From: Antilocapra americana
Taxonomy: Eukaryota > Chordata > Mammalia > Artiodactyla > Antilocapridae
Reading direction: 5' to 3'
DNA length: 64,000 nt
Assembly (NCBI GenBank): GCA_007570785.1
Contig: ML660774.1
Span: 15,514,888-15,578,887 of the forward strand
The position numbers and the translations under genes were made by a program. The notes under the pieces are model-generated. The model saw nothing but the letters and a program-made list of their open reading frames with translations, searched no databases and was not told where the DNA came from. Below, piece by piece: positions 55,080 through 64,000 of this stretch (positions within the stretch are counted from its first letter, which is position 1; each line of letters opens with the position of its first letter).

Positions 55080-56040
55080 GGATATAAAGAAAGGCTGTTT
55101 AAAATAATTAAAAATGGGAATCAAAACTTTTAAGAAAGAATAAGACCCTGTGTAGGCAGAGCCAGCAGATTTGAAAAAAGCTATCAAATAGAGATTCCAG
55201 ATATAAGAAACACAGACATTTAAGGTTAAAAATAAAATCTTGTGAGAAGTTAGGTTAGACATAATCAATGAAAAAATTATGAGGGGGAAATTATCTATAA
55301 TACAGCAAGAAAAAAAGTATGGAGGTATTTGAGATTAAGAGACATGACGGTTGAGAATGGAAAATTATAGGTATATATAAAATGAGTTTTAGGAAGAAAG
55401 AATAGAGAGAGAAAAATACTTGTTGCAAATGATAAAGGAATAATTCATCAGGAAGCTACATTTCTAAACTTGTGTGAACTTAACAATAAAGAAAATTTTG
55501 TCATAATTGCATAAAGAAATTGTTTTAAAAAATGGAGTAATTTCTAGGTTTAACACACCTCCCTTCATTTGTGCTATTGTATGTTTTAGGCAGGATTAGT
55601 AAGGATATGGAATATATAAAAAACATAAGATAGACATGATTTGGTGAACGTGTATAGAGCTAAACACTAGCTAGACATTCTTTTTAAGTAAGTACACTTG
55701 AAGCATCAGCAAAAACTGACCATATGCTTGTCCAAAAGGCAAATCTAAAAAAAAATCCGAAGAGTGAATAACCAAACAACCATGTTGTCTAAATGCAAAT
55801 TTATAAAATTAAAAAGGAATAAAATAATCTCCCTCCAAAATATTTAGACATTTTAAATCATGTATTTAAGTAATTCACAGATCAAAGAAAATTTTAAATC
55901 AAAAATGAGAAAATATTTAGGCTGACAAAACCATCACACATGAAAACTGATATAATACAGCTCAAGTCACACTTAGAAGAAAATCTAACTGTATACTTTA
56001 GGTGGATTTTGGCCAAAGGTAGAAAAACACTGGCTTTCTC
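55080..56040 (+). mobile_element. Old L1-lineage element, sense
   Basis: A-rich sense strand typical of L1. 55190-55470 follows ORF1-like order ('GAGATTAAGAGACATGACGG', 'GAAAGAATAGAGAGAGAAAA'), and 55660-56020 follows ORF2 order ('ACTGACCATATGCTTGTCC', 'CAGATCAAAGAAAATTTTAA', 'AGAAAATATTTAGGCTGAC'). No intact frame; the subfamily (L1M or HAL1) is not resolved. Confidence 0.6.
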
Positions 56041-56112
56041 TTTATAGATTCAAATAATCACAAAGTTCTTTTTAAAAGAGTCTCTGTTATAAAATATTTT
56101 AAACGTATGTGA

Positions 56113-56317
56113 ATGTGTGTGTGCTTAGTCGCTTAGTCGCGTCTGACTCTCTGCGACCCCATGGCCTGTAGCCCGCGAGGCTCCTTTGTCCACGGAGATT
56201 CTCCAGGCAAGTGGGTTGCTATGCCCTCCTCCAGGGAATCTTCCCGATCTAGGAATCAAACCGGGATCTCCTGCATTGCAGGTGGATTCTTTACCAGCTG
56301 AGCTACCAGGGAAGCCA
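56113..56317 (-). mobile_element. Bov-tA SINE, antisense
   Basis: (TG)n edge, 'GTGCTTAGTCGCTTAGTCGC', 'GTAGCCCGCGAGGCTCC', 'GAATCAAACCGGGATCTCC' and 'GAGCTACCAGGGAAGCC'. Confidence 0.94.
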
Positions 56318-56498
56318 GTCTATCTAATGAATCTTCAAACACCTGTCACCCAGCTTCAGTAGTTACCCACTCACAGCCAGTCCTGTTTCATCTATATCTC
56401 CAGGCTGCCCCCCTCCCAGACACACTGGATTATTCTGAAGCAAATTACTGGCATCATACCATTTATCCACAAACATTTCATTATGCATATCTAAAGAT

Positions 56499-56582
56499 GA
56501 GGCACGGGGGGCCCAATATGCTGCAGTCCATGGAGTGGCAAAGAGTCGGACATGACTGGTGACTGAAAAACAACCTAACAAC
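56499..56582 (+). mobile_element. Bov-A/BovB-type tail fragment, sense
   Basis: 'CTGCAGTCCATGGAGTGGC', 'AAAGAGTCGGACATGACTGG' and 'TGACTGAAAAACAACC' are a SINE/BovB 3' tail. Left neighbour TATCTAAAGAT (56488-56498) and right neighbour ATCAAAGAT (56583-56591) look like its target duplication. Confidence 0.85.
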
Positions 56583-56805
56583 ATCAAAGATAAATGTTAG
56601 TTGCTCAGCTGTGTCCGACTCTTTGCCACCCCATGGACTGTAGCCCGCCAGGTTCCTCTGTCTGTGGGAATCTCCAGGCAAGAAGGGTTGCCATTCCCTT
56701 CTCCAGGGGATTTTCCCAACCCAAGGAGCAAACCCGGGTCTCCCGCATTGCAGGCAGACTCTTTACTGTCTGAGCCACCAGGGAAACAACCCCCTATCTA
56801 AAGAT
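56583..56805 (-). mobile_element. Bov-tA SINE, antisense, at the same target
   Basis: The element at about 56592-56794 runs from 'TTAGTTGCTCAGCTGTGTCC' to 'GAGCCACCAGGGAAAC'. Right flank TATCTAAAGAT (56795-56805) is identical to 56488-56498 and close to ATCAAAGAT at 56583-56591. Confidence 0.9.
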
Positions 56806-57499
56806 AATTTTTTTTTCTTCAAAAAAAAATAACCAAAATATCTTAATCACAGTGACGTTTTAAGACAAGAATTCCTTAATATAATCATGTATTCAGGTAA
56901 CTTCCCTGTAACTGATCTGATTGTGACCCTCTGGCTGGCTCCCCATCTCCCACACTCAGCTGTATCTAACATCTTCAGAATTGTGTTCAGGAAAGGAGGG
57001 AAGGAGAGAAAAGAACTTTCTTATTCTCTTTGTAATGTCTGTAGGTAACGCATTCTTGTGACTCTGGGACTTGTTCTACAATATGGAAGCCACTAGCCAT
57101 ATGTAGTTATTTAAATTTCAATTAACTAAAATTAAATCAGCTTTAAACTTCAGTTTCTCAGTCAACTAGCCACATTTCAAGAGTTCAATACTTTCTTTAA
57201 TGTTAGAAAGAAAAATGAAAGAAAGATTATTGAATTACAGAAAGAAAGAAAGATTATTGGAGAATCTCACTTTTGAACAGAGAGGCAAATAAAATATATC
57301 ACCCAAATCCAACATGGTGTTTTTAAAAGCCCACCCAAACCAAGGAGAAGTTTTCTCAGGAAAACAGAATAACATGTCTTTAGAAAATATAAAATTCATC
57401 ACGTAAATGAATGAGGAGACAACAGAGTCAGGAAAATTATTTTGCTGAACTTCCAACTCCTATTCACGATACTGCCTTTAGCAAACCAAGGGTAAAGGG
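56806..57499. other. Unassigned sequence with small A/G tandem repeat
   Basis: 'GAAAGAAAGATTATTG' occurs twice in tandem near 57217-57259. No gene. Confidence 0.45.
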
Positions 57500-58470
57500 G
57501 TCTGCCTTAACTTGTTGACGTGTATGCAGGAAAACCCTACAACAAACACCCACCTGGATGAAAGTGCAGATTAGTACAACTTTAGAGAACAATTTGGCAG
57601 TGTGCTGAAGGAGGCTAAAAGTGCACACGCTTAGCATTTCAGAAATTCCACTCCAACTGTAGCCTCTAGAGCAGTGGTTCTCAAACAAGAGAGTTTTGCC
57701 TCACAAGTGACGTTTGGCAAAGTCTGGAGATGTTTCTGGTCGTCATGATTCAAGGGGAGGAGTATGAATGGGTGATGGGGTAGTTGATACTGGCATCTAG
57801 TGGGTAGAGTCGAAGGATGTTGCTAAACATCTTACTACAGACAGGCAGCCCCACAGCAAAGAGTTATCCAGCCCCAGATGTCACCAGAAGCTCTGCCCCA
57901 GGACCATGATCAATGGTGTTCATAGAAGCACTATTTGTAATCTTTTCTTAGAAAGTAGAAACACAGTTCTTAAAATGGAGCCGCAGTACATGGGCGCATC
58001 TGCGTGGATTACAAAGATGGGTTTCAACTCGAGAAATCTCAGAGCAGTGCTGAGTGAAGAAAAAACACCTCACTAAAGGATGTGCACAAATGCAGTTTAT
58101 GCATTTGTTTAGGTGACTGTCAGCCTGACCCTTCCTCACGGTTTACTGCCACTGGGCACTGTTGCCCCCTGTCCTCGTCCTCCCCAGGTCTTCCTCTTAG
58201 CTTTACTAACCCAGTGACAAGACATCACATTTTATAGGACTCATTTATTTTTGGATTCTATTTCTATTGTTTTTGTAATTTGCATATATGATAAAAGTAA
58301 AAAAGAATACATGGAAGGGATACACTCCAACATCAGGAGAGTGGTTACTTTGGGGAGAAAGGGAAAGGAAAGGCCTGGGTGGTGCTCTGACAATATCGTA
58401 TGTTTTAGTTCTCTTAAGAAGGTAAAGAGATTGATGCCAATGCAGCAAAATATCAACATTTCCTTCAGTT
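57500..58470 (+). mobile_element. Old L1 3' part, sense, split by MER20
   Basis: Left part: 'GCAGATTAGTACAACTTTAG', 'AGAACAATTTGGCAGTGTGC', 'CAGAAATTCCACTCC'. Right part from about 57913: 'TAGAAGCACTATTTGTAATC', 'AGCAGTGCTGAGTGAAG', 'GAGAGTGGTTACTTTGGGG'. This is the order of an old L1 3' end; all frames are broken. Confidence 0.75.
57670..57912 (-). mobile_element. MER20 (hAT-Charlie DNA transposon), antisense
   Basis: 'GCAGTGGTTCTCAAAC', 'AAAGTCTGGAGATGTTTCTG', 'CTGGCATCTAGTGGGTAGAG', 'GATGTTGCTAAACATCTTAC' and 'AAAGAGTTATCCAGCCCCAG' follow the MER20 consensus in reverse. MER20 is a non-autonomous eutherian element; some copies are known to act as hormone-responsive enhancers in the uterus. 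Confidence 0.8.
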
Positions 58471-60520
58471 TCATGGTCGGGATTATTCCCAAGGTCTGTT
58501 CCATTATTTTTCTCTTTTAAAATAGCTCACAGTTAATGACTAAGAACAAAAAGAAAAGGAATGAAAGGCCAGCCCTGGTCTTCAAATGAGAATAAATATG
58601 CATCACAGCTCTGATATTTTCTGGATTAAACCCTGGGGAATAACTGCATTTTCCGTGGCATTCTTCCTCATCTATGAAACAGGCTGACGATCCTTCGTCT
58701 CTATCAGAGTTTTTAAACTTCAGCCATCCTGTGATGCTTCAGCATGTCTGCTGATACTCTCTTCCTGCCTGTGATATTTGAGAGACTCGCTGCGCCACCT
58801 GAAACCATCTTCTGTCCTGTGACCCTCATCCCCCACTTTGGAAAACACTGCTCTATTAATAAATAAGGTGCTTTGTGGAGGAACTGAGGCTCTGCATGTA
58901 AAAACCTTCAGCTGTGTGAGCACATATTATGCCTTCAGCAAATACAGTAAATGAATGTGGGATCTTAATCTACATAGCTTATGTCATAACTTACTTTTTG
59001 TAATTTAAGAATATTTAATTCAGGCCTTCTAAATGCACATTTAAAAAATCTGTGATTTTATGTAGCCTGGGGAATATAGTCAATATTTTATAATAACTCT
59101 GTAGGGAGAATAAGCTATTAAAATATAGAATTATTGTGTTGTATACTAATATAATGTTAGTCAACTATAATAAAAGTATAATGTCAACTATAGTAAAAAA
59201 TAAATCTGTGATTTTAGTAATCTAGAAAACGATGCTTTTAGGTTTTATTCCGTTTAATTTTCTCTAGATACAATGATTATTTCTTCTCCAGCCTTATCTA
59301 TAGCATTAAATTTTTATACTGATAAACTTGTTCAATGATAAGGAAATGAGTACAACTTGAGAGGTTCAAAACTGTAGGTTTTATTGCATAATGAATGAGT
59401 CTCAGGCATCCTAGAAGCAAGAGATGTCAAAGCCCCCCGCTTCTCTCCCCACCCCGTCTCTTGCTTGTGGCCCCTACTTCAGACGCTGATGATTCTTCAG
59501 GGCAGAGAATACTTCGTGCTCGGCTCCAGTGGATAGTAGGTAAGCAGTGCCCCAGGTGGTGACTGCAGCTGTAAGTCAAACATTTATCTTCTCAGAAGCA
59601 CAGGTTGCAAAGGGGGAAAAAAAAAGGGTTATATGGAGGCTGTTTCAGCCTCACCCACATGAACAAACTCACTGGGACTTCGCGCCAGCGGGCCGCCCGG
59701 ATCCCGGTTTACGGCCCACTGCACAGAGCTGCTGAGTGAGGAGGTCCTTTTGCTCACGGACGGCCTTGGATAGGCTCCAAGCTGGGGCCCCATTGGGTGA
59801 ACATTTCCGCAGTGATCCCCATTTTCAGTGAAGCATTCATGCTGATAATTGGAAATCTCAACCCCAGCCTGCATTTTGAAGAATGACAAAAAGTATAATC
59901 TAAAAGCATCTATTTCTCTGTCAGGGGAACCCATCCTTAAAGGTTTGGAAGGGGAGGGAGCTGAGAGTTGGAGAATATATAAAGGTTAAGTCATCCAGGT
60001 TGTTCCTGGATGGAATCAATAGAATGCGTAAATGCCGAGTTAGCGCCACACCCTGGGGACAGCTCAATCAAAAAATATTTTGAGAGTTTATTCTGTACAA
60101 CATATCAGATTAGGAGCTTTGGAGCATATATAGAGAACCCAGCTATGGCCCTCAGTCTCCAGAGTTTAAACTGTATTAGAGAGAAACCCATGTGAAGATA
60201 AAAATACCAGTGCACACAAAGAGAAAATCTGAAATTCATTTCAACACTTTAAGAGATGGACTGTGACACCCACATACAAGATTTGGAATAAATGGGGATG
60301 ATAGTGGCTCCATAGTGACCCAGGTATTATTCTTACCATACACTGTTTGAGTGCTTCCTTTCTCCCAGGCATCATGTGAAGTGATTTTCAAATGAAACTC
60401 AGTTGGACCCACATCCTTTGGCTTTCTGCGGGCCTGTTTTCTTTAATGTTGAGATAAAATGCCTGGAGCCTCTATCCCTCATAATGTGCAAGGTCTGACA
60501 CAATAATGGGGGGAGGTAGG
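58471..60520. other. Mostly unique; L1 tail and a CpG-containing patch
   Basis: 59050-59210 is a worn sense L1 3' end ('GGGGAATATAGTCAATATTT', 'GTTAGTCAACTATAATAAAA'). 59400-59800 is GC-richer, with a compact CpG group at 59680-59720 ('TTCGCGCCAGCGGGCCGC'). The frame 59629-59934 (-) shows no recognised domain. Confidence 0.5.
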
Positions 60521-60624
60521 CTTTTTTTAATTAAAGTGTAGTTGATTTACAATGCTGTGTTAGGTTCAGACATATAGAAAAGTGCTTCAGTTTTTTATGT
60601 ATGTTTTATGCGTACTCTGTGCAT

Positions 60625-60836
60625 GCGTGCGCAGTCACGAAATTGTGACTGTTTGCAGCCCTGTGGACTGTAGCTGGCCAGCTTCTCTGTCCATGGGATT
60701 TTCCTGGCAAGAATACTGCAGTGGATTGCCATGCCCTCCTCCAAGCGATCTTTCCAATCCAGGGATTGACCTCACATCTCCTGTATCTCCTGCATTGTAG
60801 GTGGATTCTTTACTGCTGAGCCATCAGGGAACCACG
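60625..60836 (-). mobile_element. Bov-tA SINE, antisense
   Basis: 'GTGCGCAGTCACGAAATTGT' (worn tail), 'GGACTGTAGCTGGCCAGC', 'GGATTGACCTCACATCTCC' and 'GAGCCATCAGGGAACC'. Confidence 0.9.
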
Positions 60837-61198
60837 TTATACATATGTATATGTGTGTGTGTGTGTGTATACACTATATATATATGCGTAAATGTTATAT
60901 ATATATATACTATATATTTGTATAAATGTTATGTATGTATATATAGCAACAAGGATTTTCTGTATAGCACAGAAAATATATTCAGAAACTATATTCAATA
61001 TCTTGTAATAACCTATAATAGAAAGAATTTGAAAAAGAAAATATATATATGTATGTGTAATATATAAGATATGTATAATATATATACATTTATATGTATT
61101 TGCATATGCATGAGTTACATTTGAAAGTATATATAAATAAATGTATAATTTTATATGTGTGTGTGTGTATGTATATACACACACATACACATACATAC
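60837..61198. repeat. TG/TA-rich simple sequence with a sense L1 3' piece
   Basis: (TG)n near 60851-60868, (TA)n near 60878-60915, more TA/TG/CA tracts to 61198. Between them 60950-61040 is a sense L1 3' UTR ('CTGTATAGCACAGAAAATAT', 'CAATATCTTGTAATAACCTA'), reverse in orientation to the flanking L1. Confidence 0.85.
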
Positions 61199-61412
61199 AT
61201 GACTTCCCAGGTAGTGCAGTGGTAAAGAATCTGCCTGCCAATGTGGGAGACACAAGAGATATAAGTTCGATCCCTGCGTCAAGAAGATCCCCGGGAGTAG
61301 GCAGTGGCAACCCACTCCAGTATTATTGCCTGGAAAATTCCATAGGCAGAGGAGCCTGGCAGGCTACAGTCCACAGGGTTGCAAAGAGTTGGACATGACT
61401 GAGCGACTGAGC
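61199..61412 (+). mobile_element. Bov-tA SINE, sense
   Basis: 'GACTTCCCAGGTAGTGCAG', 'GGTAAAGAATCTGCCTGCC', B box worn to 'AGTTCGATCCC', tail 'GACATGACTGAGCGACTGAG'. It pairs in reverse orientation with the SINE at 60625-60836. Confidence 0.93.
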
Positions 61413-62127
61413 ACACAAAGATACATATAAATATATTGTATATATATGTATATATACACACAAATATATGTCTTATATATATATATATGTCTTCTTTTTC
61501 AGATTCTTTCCATTAAAGGTTATTAAAGATGTTGAATATAGTTCCCTGTGCTATACAGTAAATCCTTATTGCTTATCCATTTTATATGTATTTAATGTGT
61601 ATCTATTAATCCCAAACCCCTAGTTTGTCCCCGCCCCTACTTTCCCCTTAGATAACTGTAAGATTGTTTTCTGTGTCTGTGATCTATTTCCATTTTGTAA
61701 ATTAGTTCATTTGCATCATTTTTTTTTCGATTCCACAAATAAGTGATACCATGTGATACTTGTCTTTCTGTGTTTGACTTACTTCACTTAGGCCCATCCA
61801 TGTTGTTGCAAATAGCATTATTTCATTTTTAATGGCTGAGTAATATTCCACTGTATATATGTACCACGTCTTCTTTAATCATTCATCTGTCAACGGATAC
61901 TTAAGTTGCTCCTGTGTCTTGGCTATTGTGAATAGAGCTCCTGTGAACATTGGGATGCATATATCTTTTCAAATTAAGAGTTTTCGTCTTTTCTGGGTAA
62001 ATGCCCAGGACTGAAATGGCTGGATCATGTGGTAGTAGCCCTGTTTTCAGTTGTTTAAGGAAGTGCCCTACTGTTCTCCATGATGACTGCGTGAATTTAC
62101 ATTCCCACCAGCAATGCGACAGGGTTC

Positions 62128-62814
62128 CTTTTTCTTAGGAGACTTCCTCAGTGTGTCTTGAGGGAGACAGTGGGTGGTGAGTGCTACATTCTCCTGCCTC
62201 TTCTCCCCAGATTCCTCCTCCTGGACTGAGTCTCAAGCACATGCCTCTGAGCCATCCCTTGCATGCTGATCCTCTTTCTTCCCTCTTAAGCCCACTCATG
62301 AAAATCTCCCCTTCTTCATTCACTAAAACCTCACTCCCACACATACATTATAGCAACAAACTTTTCTGAAAGTTAGAGGGAAAAAAATAAAGGGAAAAGT
62401 TAAGTGCAGAAAAGAAAATAGAAGATTGAATATTTTACAACTAATACTTGCTCTTCCCTTCAAAGTCCCCTTCCACTTACCCCACCTTCTCTCCATATTT
62501 CAGCCTCATCAACCTTATGCCCTCTTTCCTGGACTAGCTAGAGATATCTAATTTCAAATACTTTATTCAGCAGAGAAAATTAGCTCTCTTTGAATTCCGT
62601 TCTTTGCATGATCTAGACTTCTTTGGAAGAGAATAAGAAATGTAGGTTTGGCTTTCAAACCCAAAGACATCAAGATATTTTCTAAACAGAAGAGTAATTC
62701 TCTCTTTAAGAAATATTATTCTGCCTTGACCAGTGACTCAGATGAAAGTAGTCTTTAGAAATAACAGTCTTGCTCTGCCTCACTTTATGTATATATATAT
62801 GCCTGGAACAACTG
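62128..62814. other. Unassigned sequence
   Basis: No gene or named repeat; pyrimidine-rich around 62200-62350. Confidence 0.45.
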
Positions 62815-62962
62815 ACTATTTACTCCCATTTTACAGATGAAGAAATTGAAGTTTAAGGAGATTAATGTGTTTAATTTACCCAGTTTGTAAGGGACAGAAT
62901 TGGAATTCAGACCCATATCTACTGATTCTAAAGCCTTATCTTCTTGACTACCCCATACTTAT
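62815..62962 (-). mobile_element. MIR SINE, antisense
   Basis: 'CCCATTTTACAGATGAAGAA', 'ATTGAAGTTTAAGGAGATTA', 'GGACAGAATTGGAATTCAGA' and 'AAAGCCTTATCTTCTTGACT' follow antisense MIR from core to head. Confidence 0.75.
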
Positions 62963-64000
62963 AAATCTCTGGTACAGAAAGCAAAGGCTACAGGCATTCA
63001 AGAAAAATAAGATACTGGCAGAAAGAAGAAGAGGGGGAGATTTCAGTTGGAAGAGGAGGCACATAAATGAGAGTTAGTCTAGACGTGACACTGTAAAGAT
63101 TTAAACTAAGGGGTGGCAGTGGGTAAAAAGAGTCTTGACCATTTGATGGGGCGGTGGGGGTGATGGGGAGAAGAAGCTATTAAAAATGGCTTCGTGTTTT
63201 CTAGTCTGGATAACAAGCATTGTTCATTCATTCAACTAAGAGGCATCAGTGAGTCAGGCACTGGATGTGTCAGCGTCATGCCCAGTGTTGGGAACAGCAG
63301 CAGGAGTAGGAAAGTCAGGGGTGAGAATATGAGGCGTCTTCAGCAAGACAGGAAGGGGCTGCAATGAGAGACACATCCTGTTTGACGTCCAGCAGGCAGC
63401 AGGAAATACCAAACTCATTTGTGTCCAAGTTTTTGGCCCTCAGAGAACACCAGGTGGCAGCACAGACTCGGAAGCCAAAGGGAAGCAGGAGTAGCTAAAA
63501 TCTCTGAGGTCTTGTGTTTTGCATCTGAAGCAGATAACAGCCAAATGCCCTTATTCATAGGAGAGGACTCTTAAAATATTAGCAAATACTATTAATGTCA
63601 TTAAATGCTTGTTTAAACATTTGTTAAATGACTTTTCCATCTGGCAAGTAAAGAGTTGTTTTAGTAGAAGGATAGGTGTACTAATACTGCTAATATATAG
63701 TTTTTATATAGTATAATTTATCTAGATATCTAGGGGAAATATGCATATGATTAGGGTACCATTCTTCCAGCCGGACACATATTCTCGATATTATTAAATT
63801 GTCCATTACCATGTTCACAATTTATAAGCTAACGGTTACCCATATTGGCAGGCATGAAAAGACTGTAACTGTGAGAACCTTGAGGTTACGATACTGCTAA
63901 ATGAGGTAGATGTTTTGTTACATAATTAGCGCATTATATTCTGTTTCTGTACTTAGCATAATCCTACCCACCTCACCCTGCCTTCCCTGAAATGAAGCCC
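62963..64000. other. Mostly unique to the window end
   Basis: 63218-63300 is a worn piece of the old 'TTCATTCAACT...AGTCAGGCACTGGATG' repeat. A CTCF-like motif is at 63447-63462. No gene or RNA recognised up to 64000. Confidence 0.45.
63447..63462 (+). promoter_or_regulatory. CTCF-like motif
   Basis: ACACCAGGTGGCAGCA matches 11 of 12 positions of CCASYAGRKGGC plus the following RS. It lies in sequence without a named repeat. Motif evidence only. Confidence 0.35.

Larger units (their letters stand above)
60521..62127 (-). mobile_element. L1 3' region, antisense, with TA expansion and insertions
   Basis: 60530-60600 is the antisense L1 3' terminus ('GTGTAGTTGATTTACAATGC') and 61490-62127 its continuation ('GAATATAGTTCCCTGTGC', 'GACTTACTTCACTTAGGCC', 'GGCTGGATCATGTGGTAG'). 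The normally short TA stretch between them has grown to hundreds of bases and contains two SINEs and a reversed L1 piece. Confidence 0.85.

Noticed and set aside
1..64000. The many 60-168 codon open frames as genes
   Set aside because: They either translate Bov-tA, CHR, BovB or L1 sequence (often the same SINE peptide in several frames) or lie in unique DNA with no domain, no splice support and no codon-use signal that I can see.

Overview
The window is nuclear DNA of a ruminant (pecoran artiodactyl). The evidence is its repeat content: many BovB (RTE-type) LINE copies, many Bov-tA/Bov-A2 SINEs (tRNA-derived head with a BovB-derived tail), older CHR-type artiodactyl SINEs, artiodactyl L1 3' ends, and pan-mammalian relics (MIR, MER20, an MLT1-like LTR, worn L1). 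The species cannot be fixed from the sequence alone. It reads as intergenic or intronic DNA: no intact protein-coding gene, tRNA, rRNA, CRISPR array or operon is supported. Every recognisable open frame is either a fragment of BovB/L1 or a chance translation of a SINE or unique sequence.

Layout. 0-12 kb: a two-headed Bov-A SINE, BovB tails, an MLT1-like LTR, a 1.4-kb antisense BovB interrupted by a 100-N assembly gap (7611-7710), a nested SINE pair, a CHR SINE inside an L1 tail, and a sense L1 tail. 12-24 kb: an old L1 carrying a SINE and a BovB with a clear target-site duplication (TSD), a second BovB in opposite orientation, unassigned old repeats, and a BovB with an internal 5' inversion. 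24-31 kb: the most unique and GC-rich stretch, with a possible spliced exon near 26.2-26.4 kb. 31-48 kb: old L1 blocks with scattered BovB tails, CHR and Bov-tA SINEs. 48-54 kb: a 1-kb antisense BovB and a SINE carrying a (CA)23 tail. 54-64 kb: old L1 (one carrying MER20), two adjacent SINE pieces at one target site, and an L1/SINE/TA-rich mosaic around 60.5-62.1 kb with several inverted repeats.

How the parts relate. Bov-tA/Bov-A2 tails share the 3' end of BovB, consistent with the accepted view that BovB reverse transcriptase mobilised them. Nesting gives a relative order: MLT1, MER20, MIR and old L1 first, then artiodactyl L1 and CHR, then BovB and Bov-tA. I found no new biological system. 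The items most worth a second look are the twin-priming BovB with a palindromic TSD, the reused SINE target site, the inverted-repeat clusters, the small assembly gap, and the two splice-flanked unique segments.
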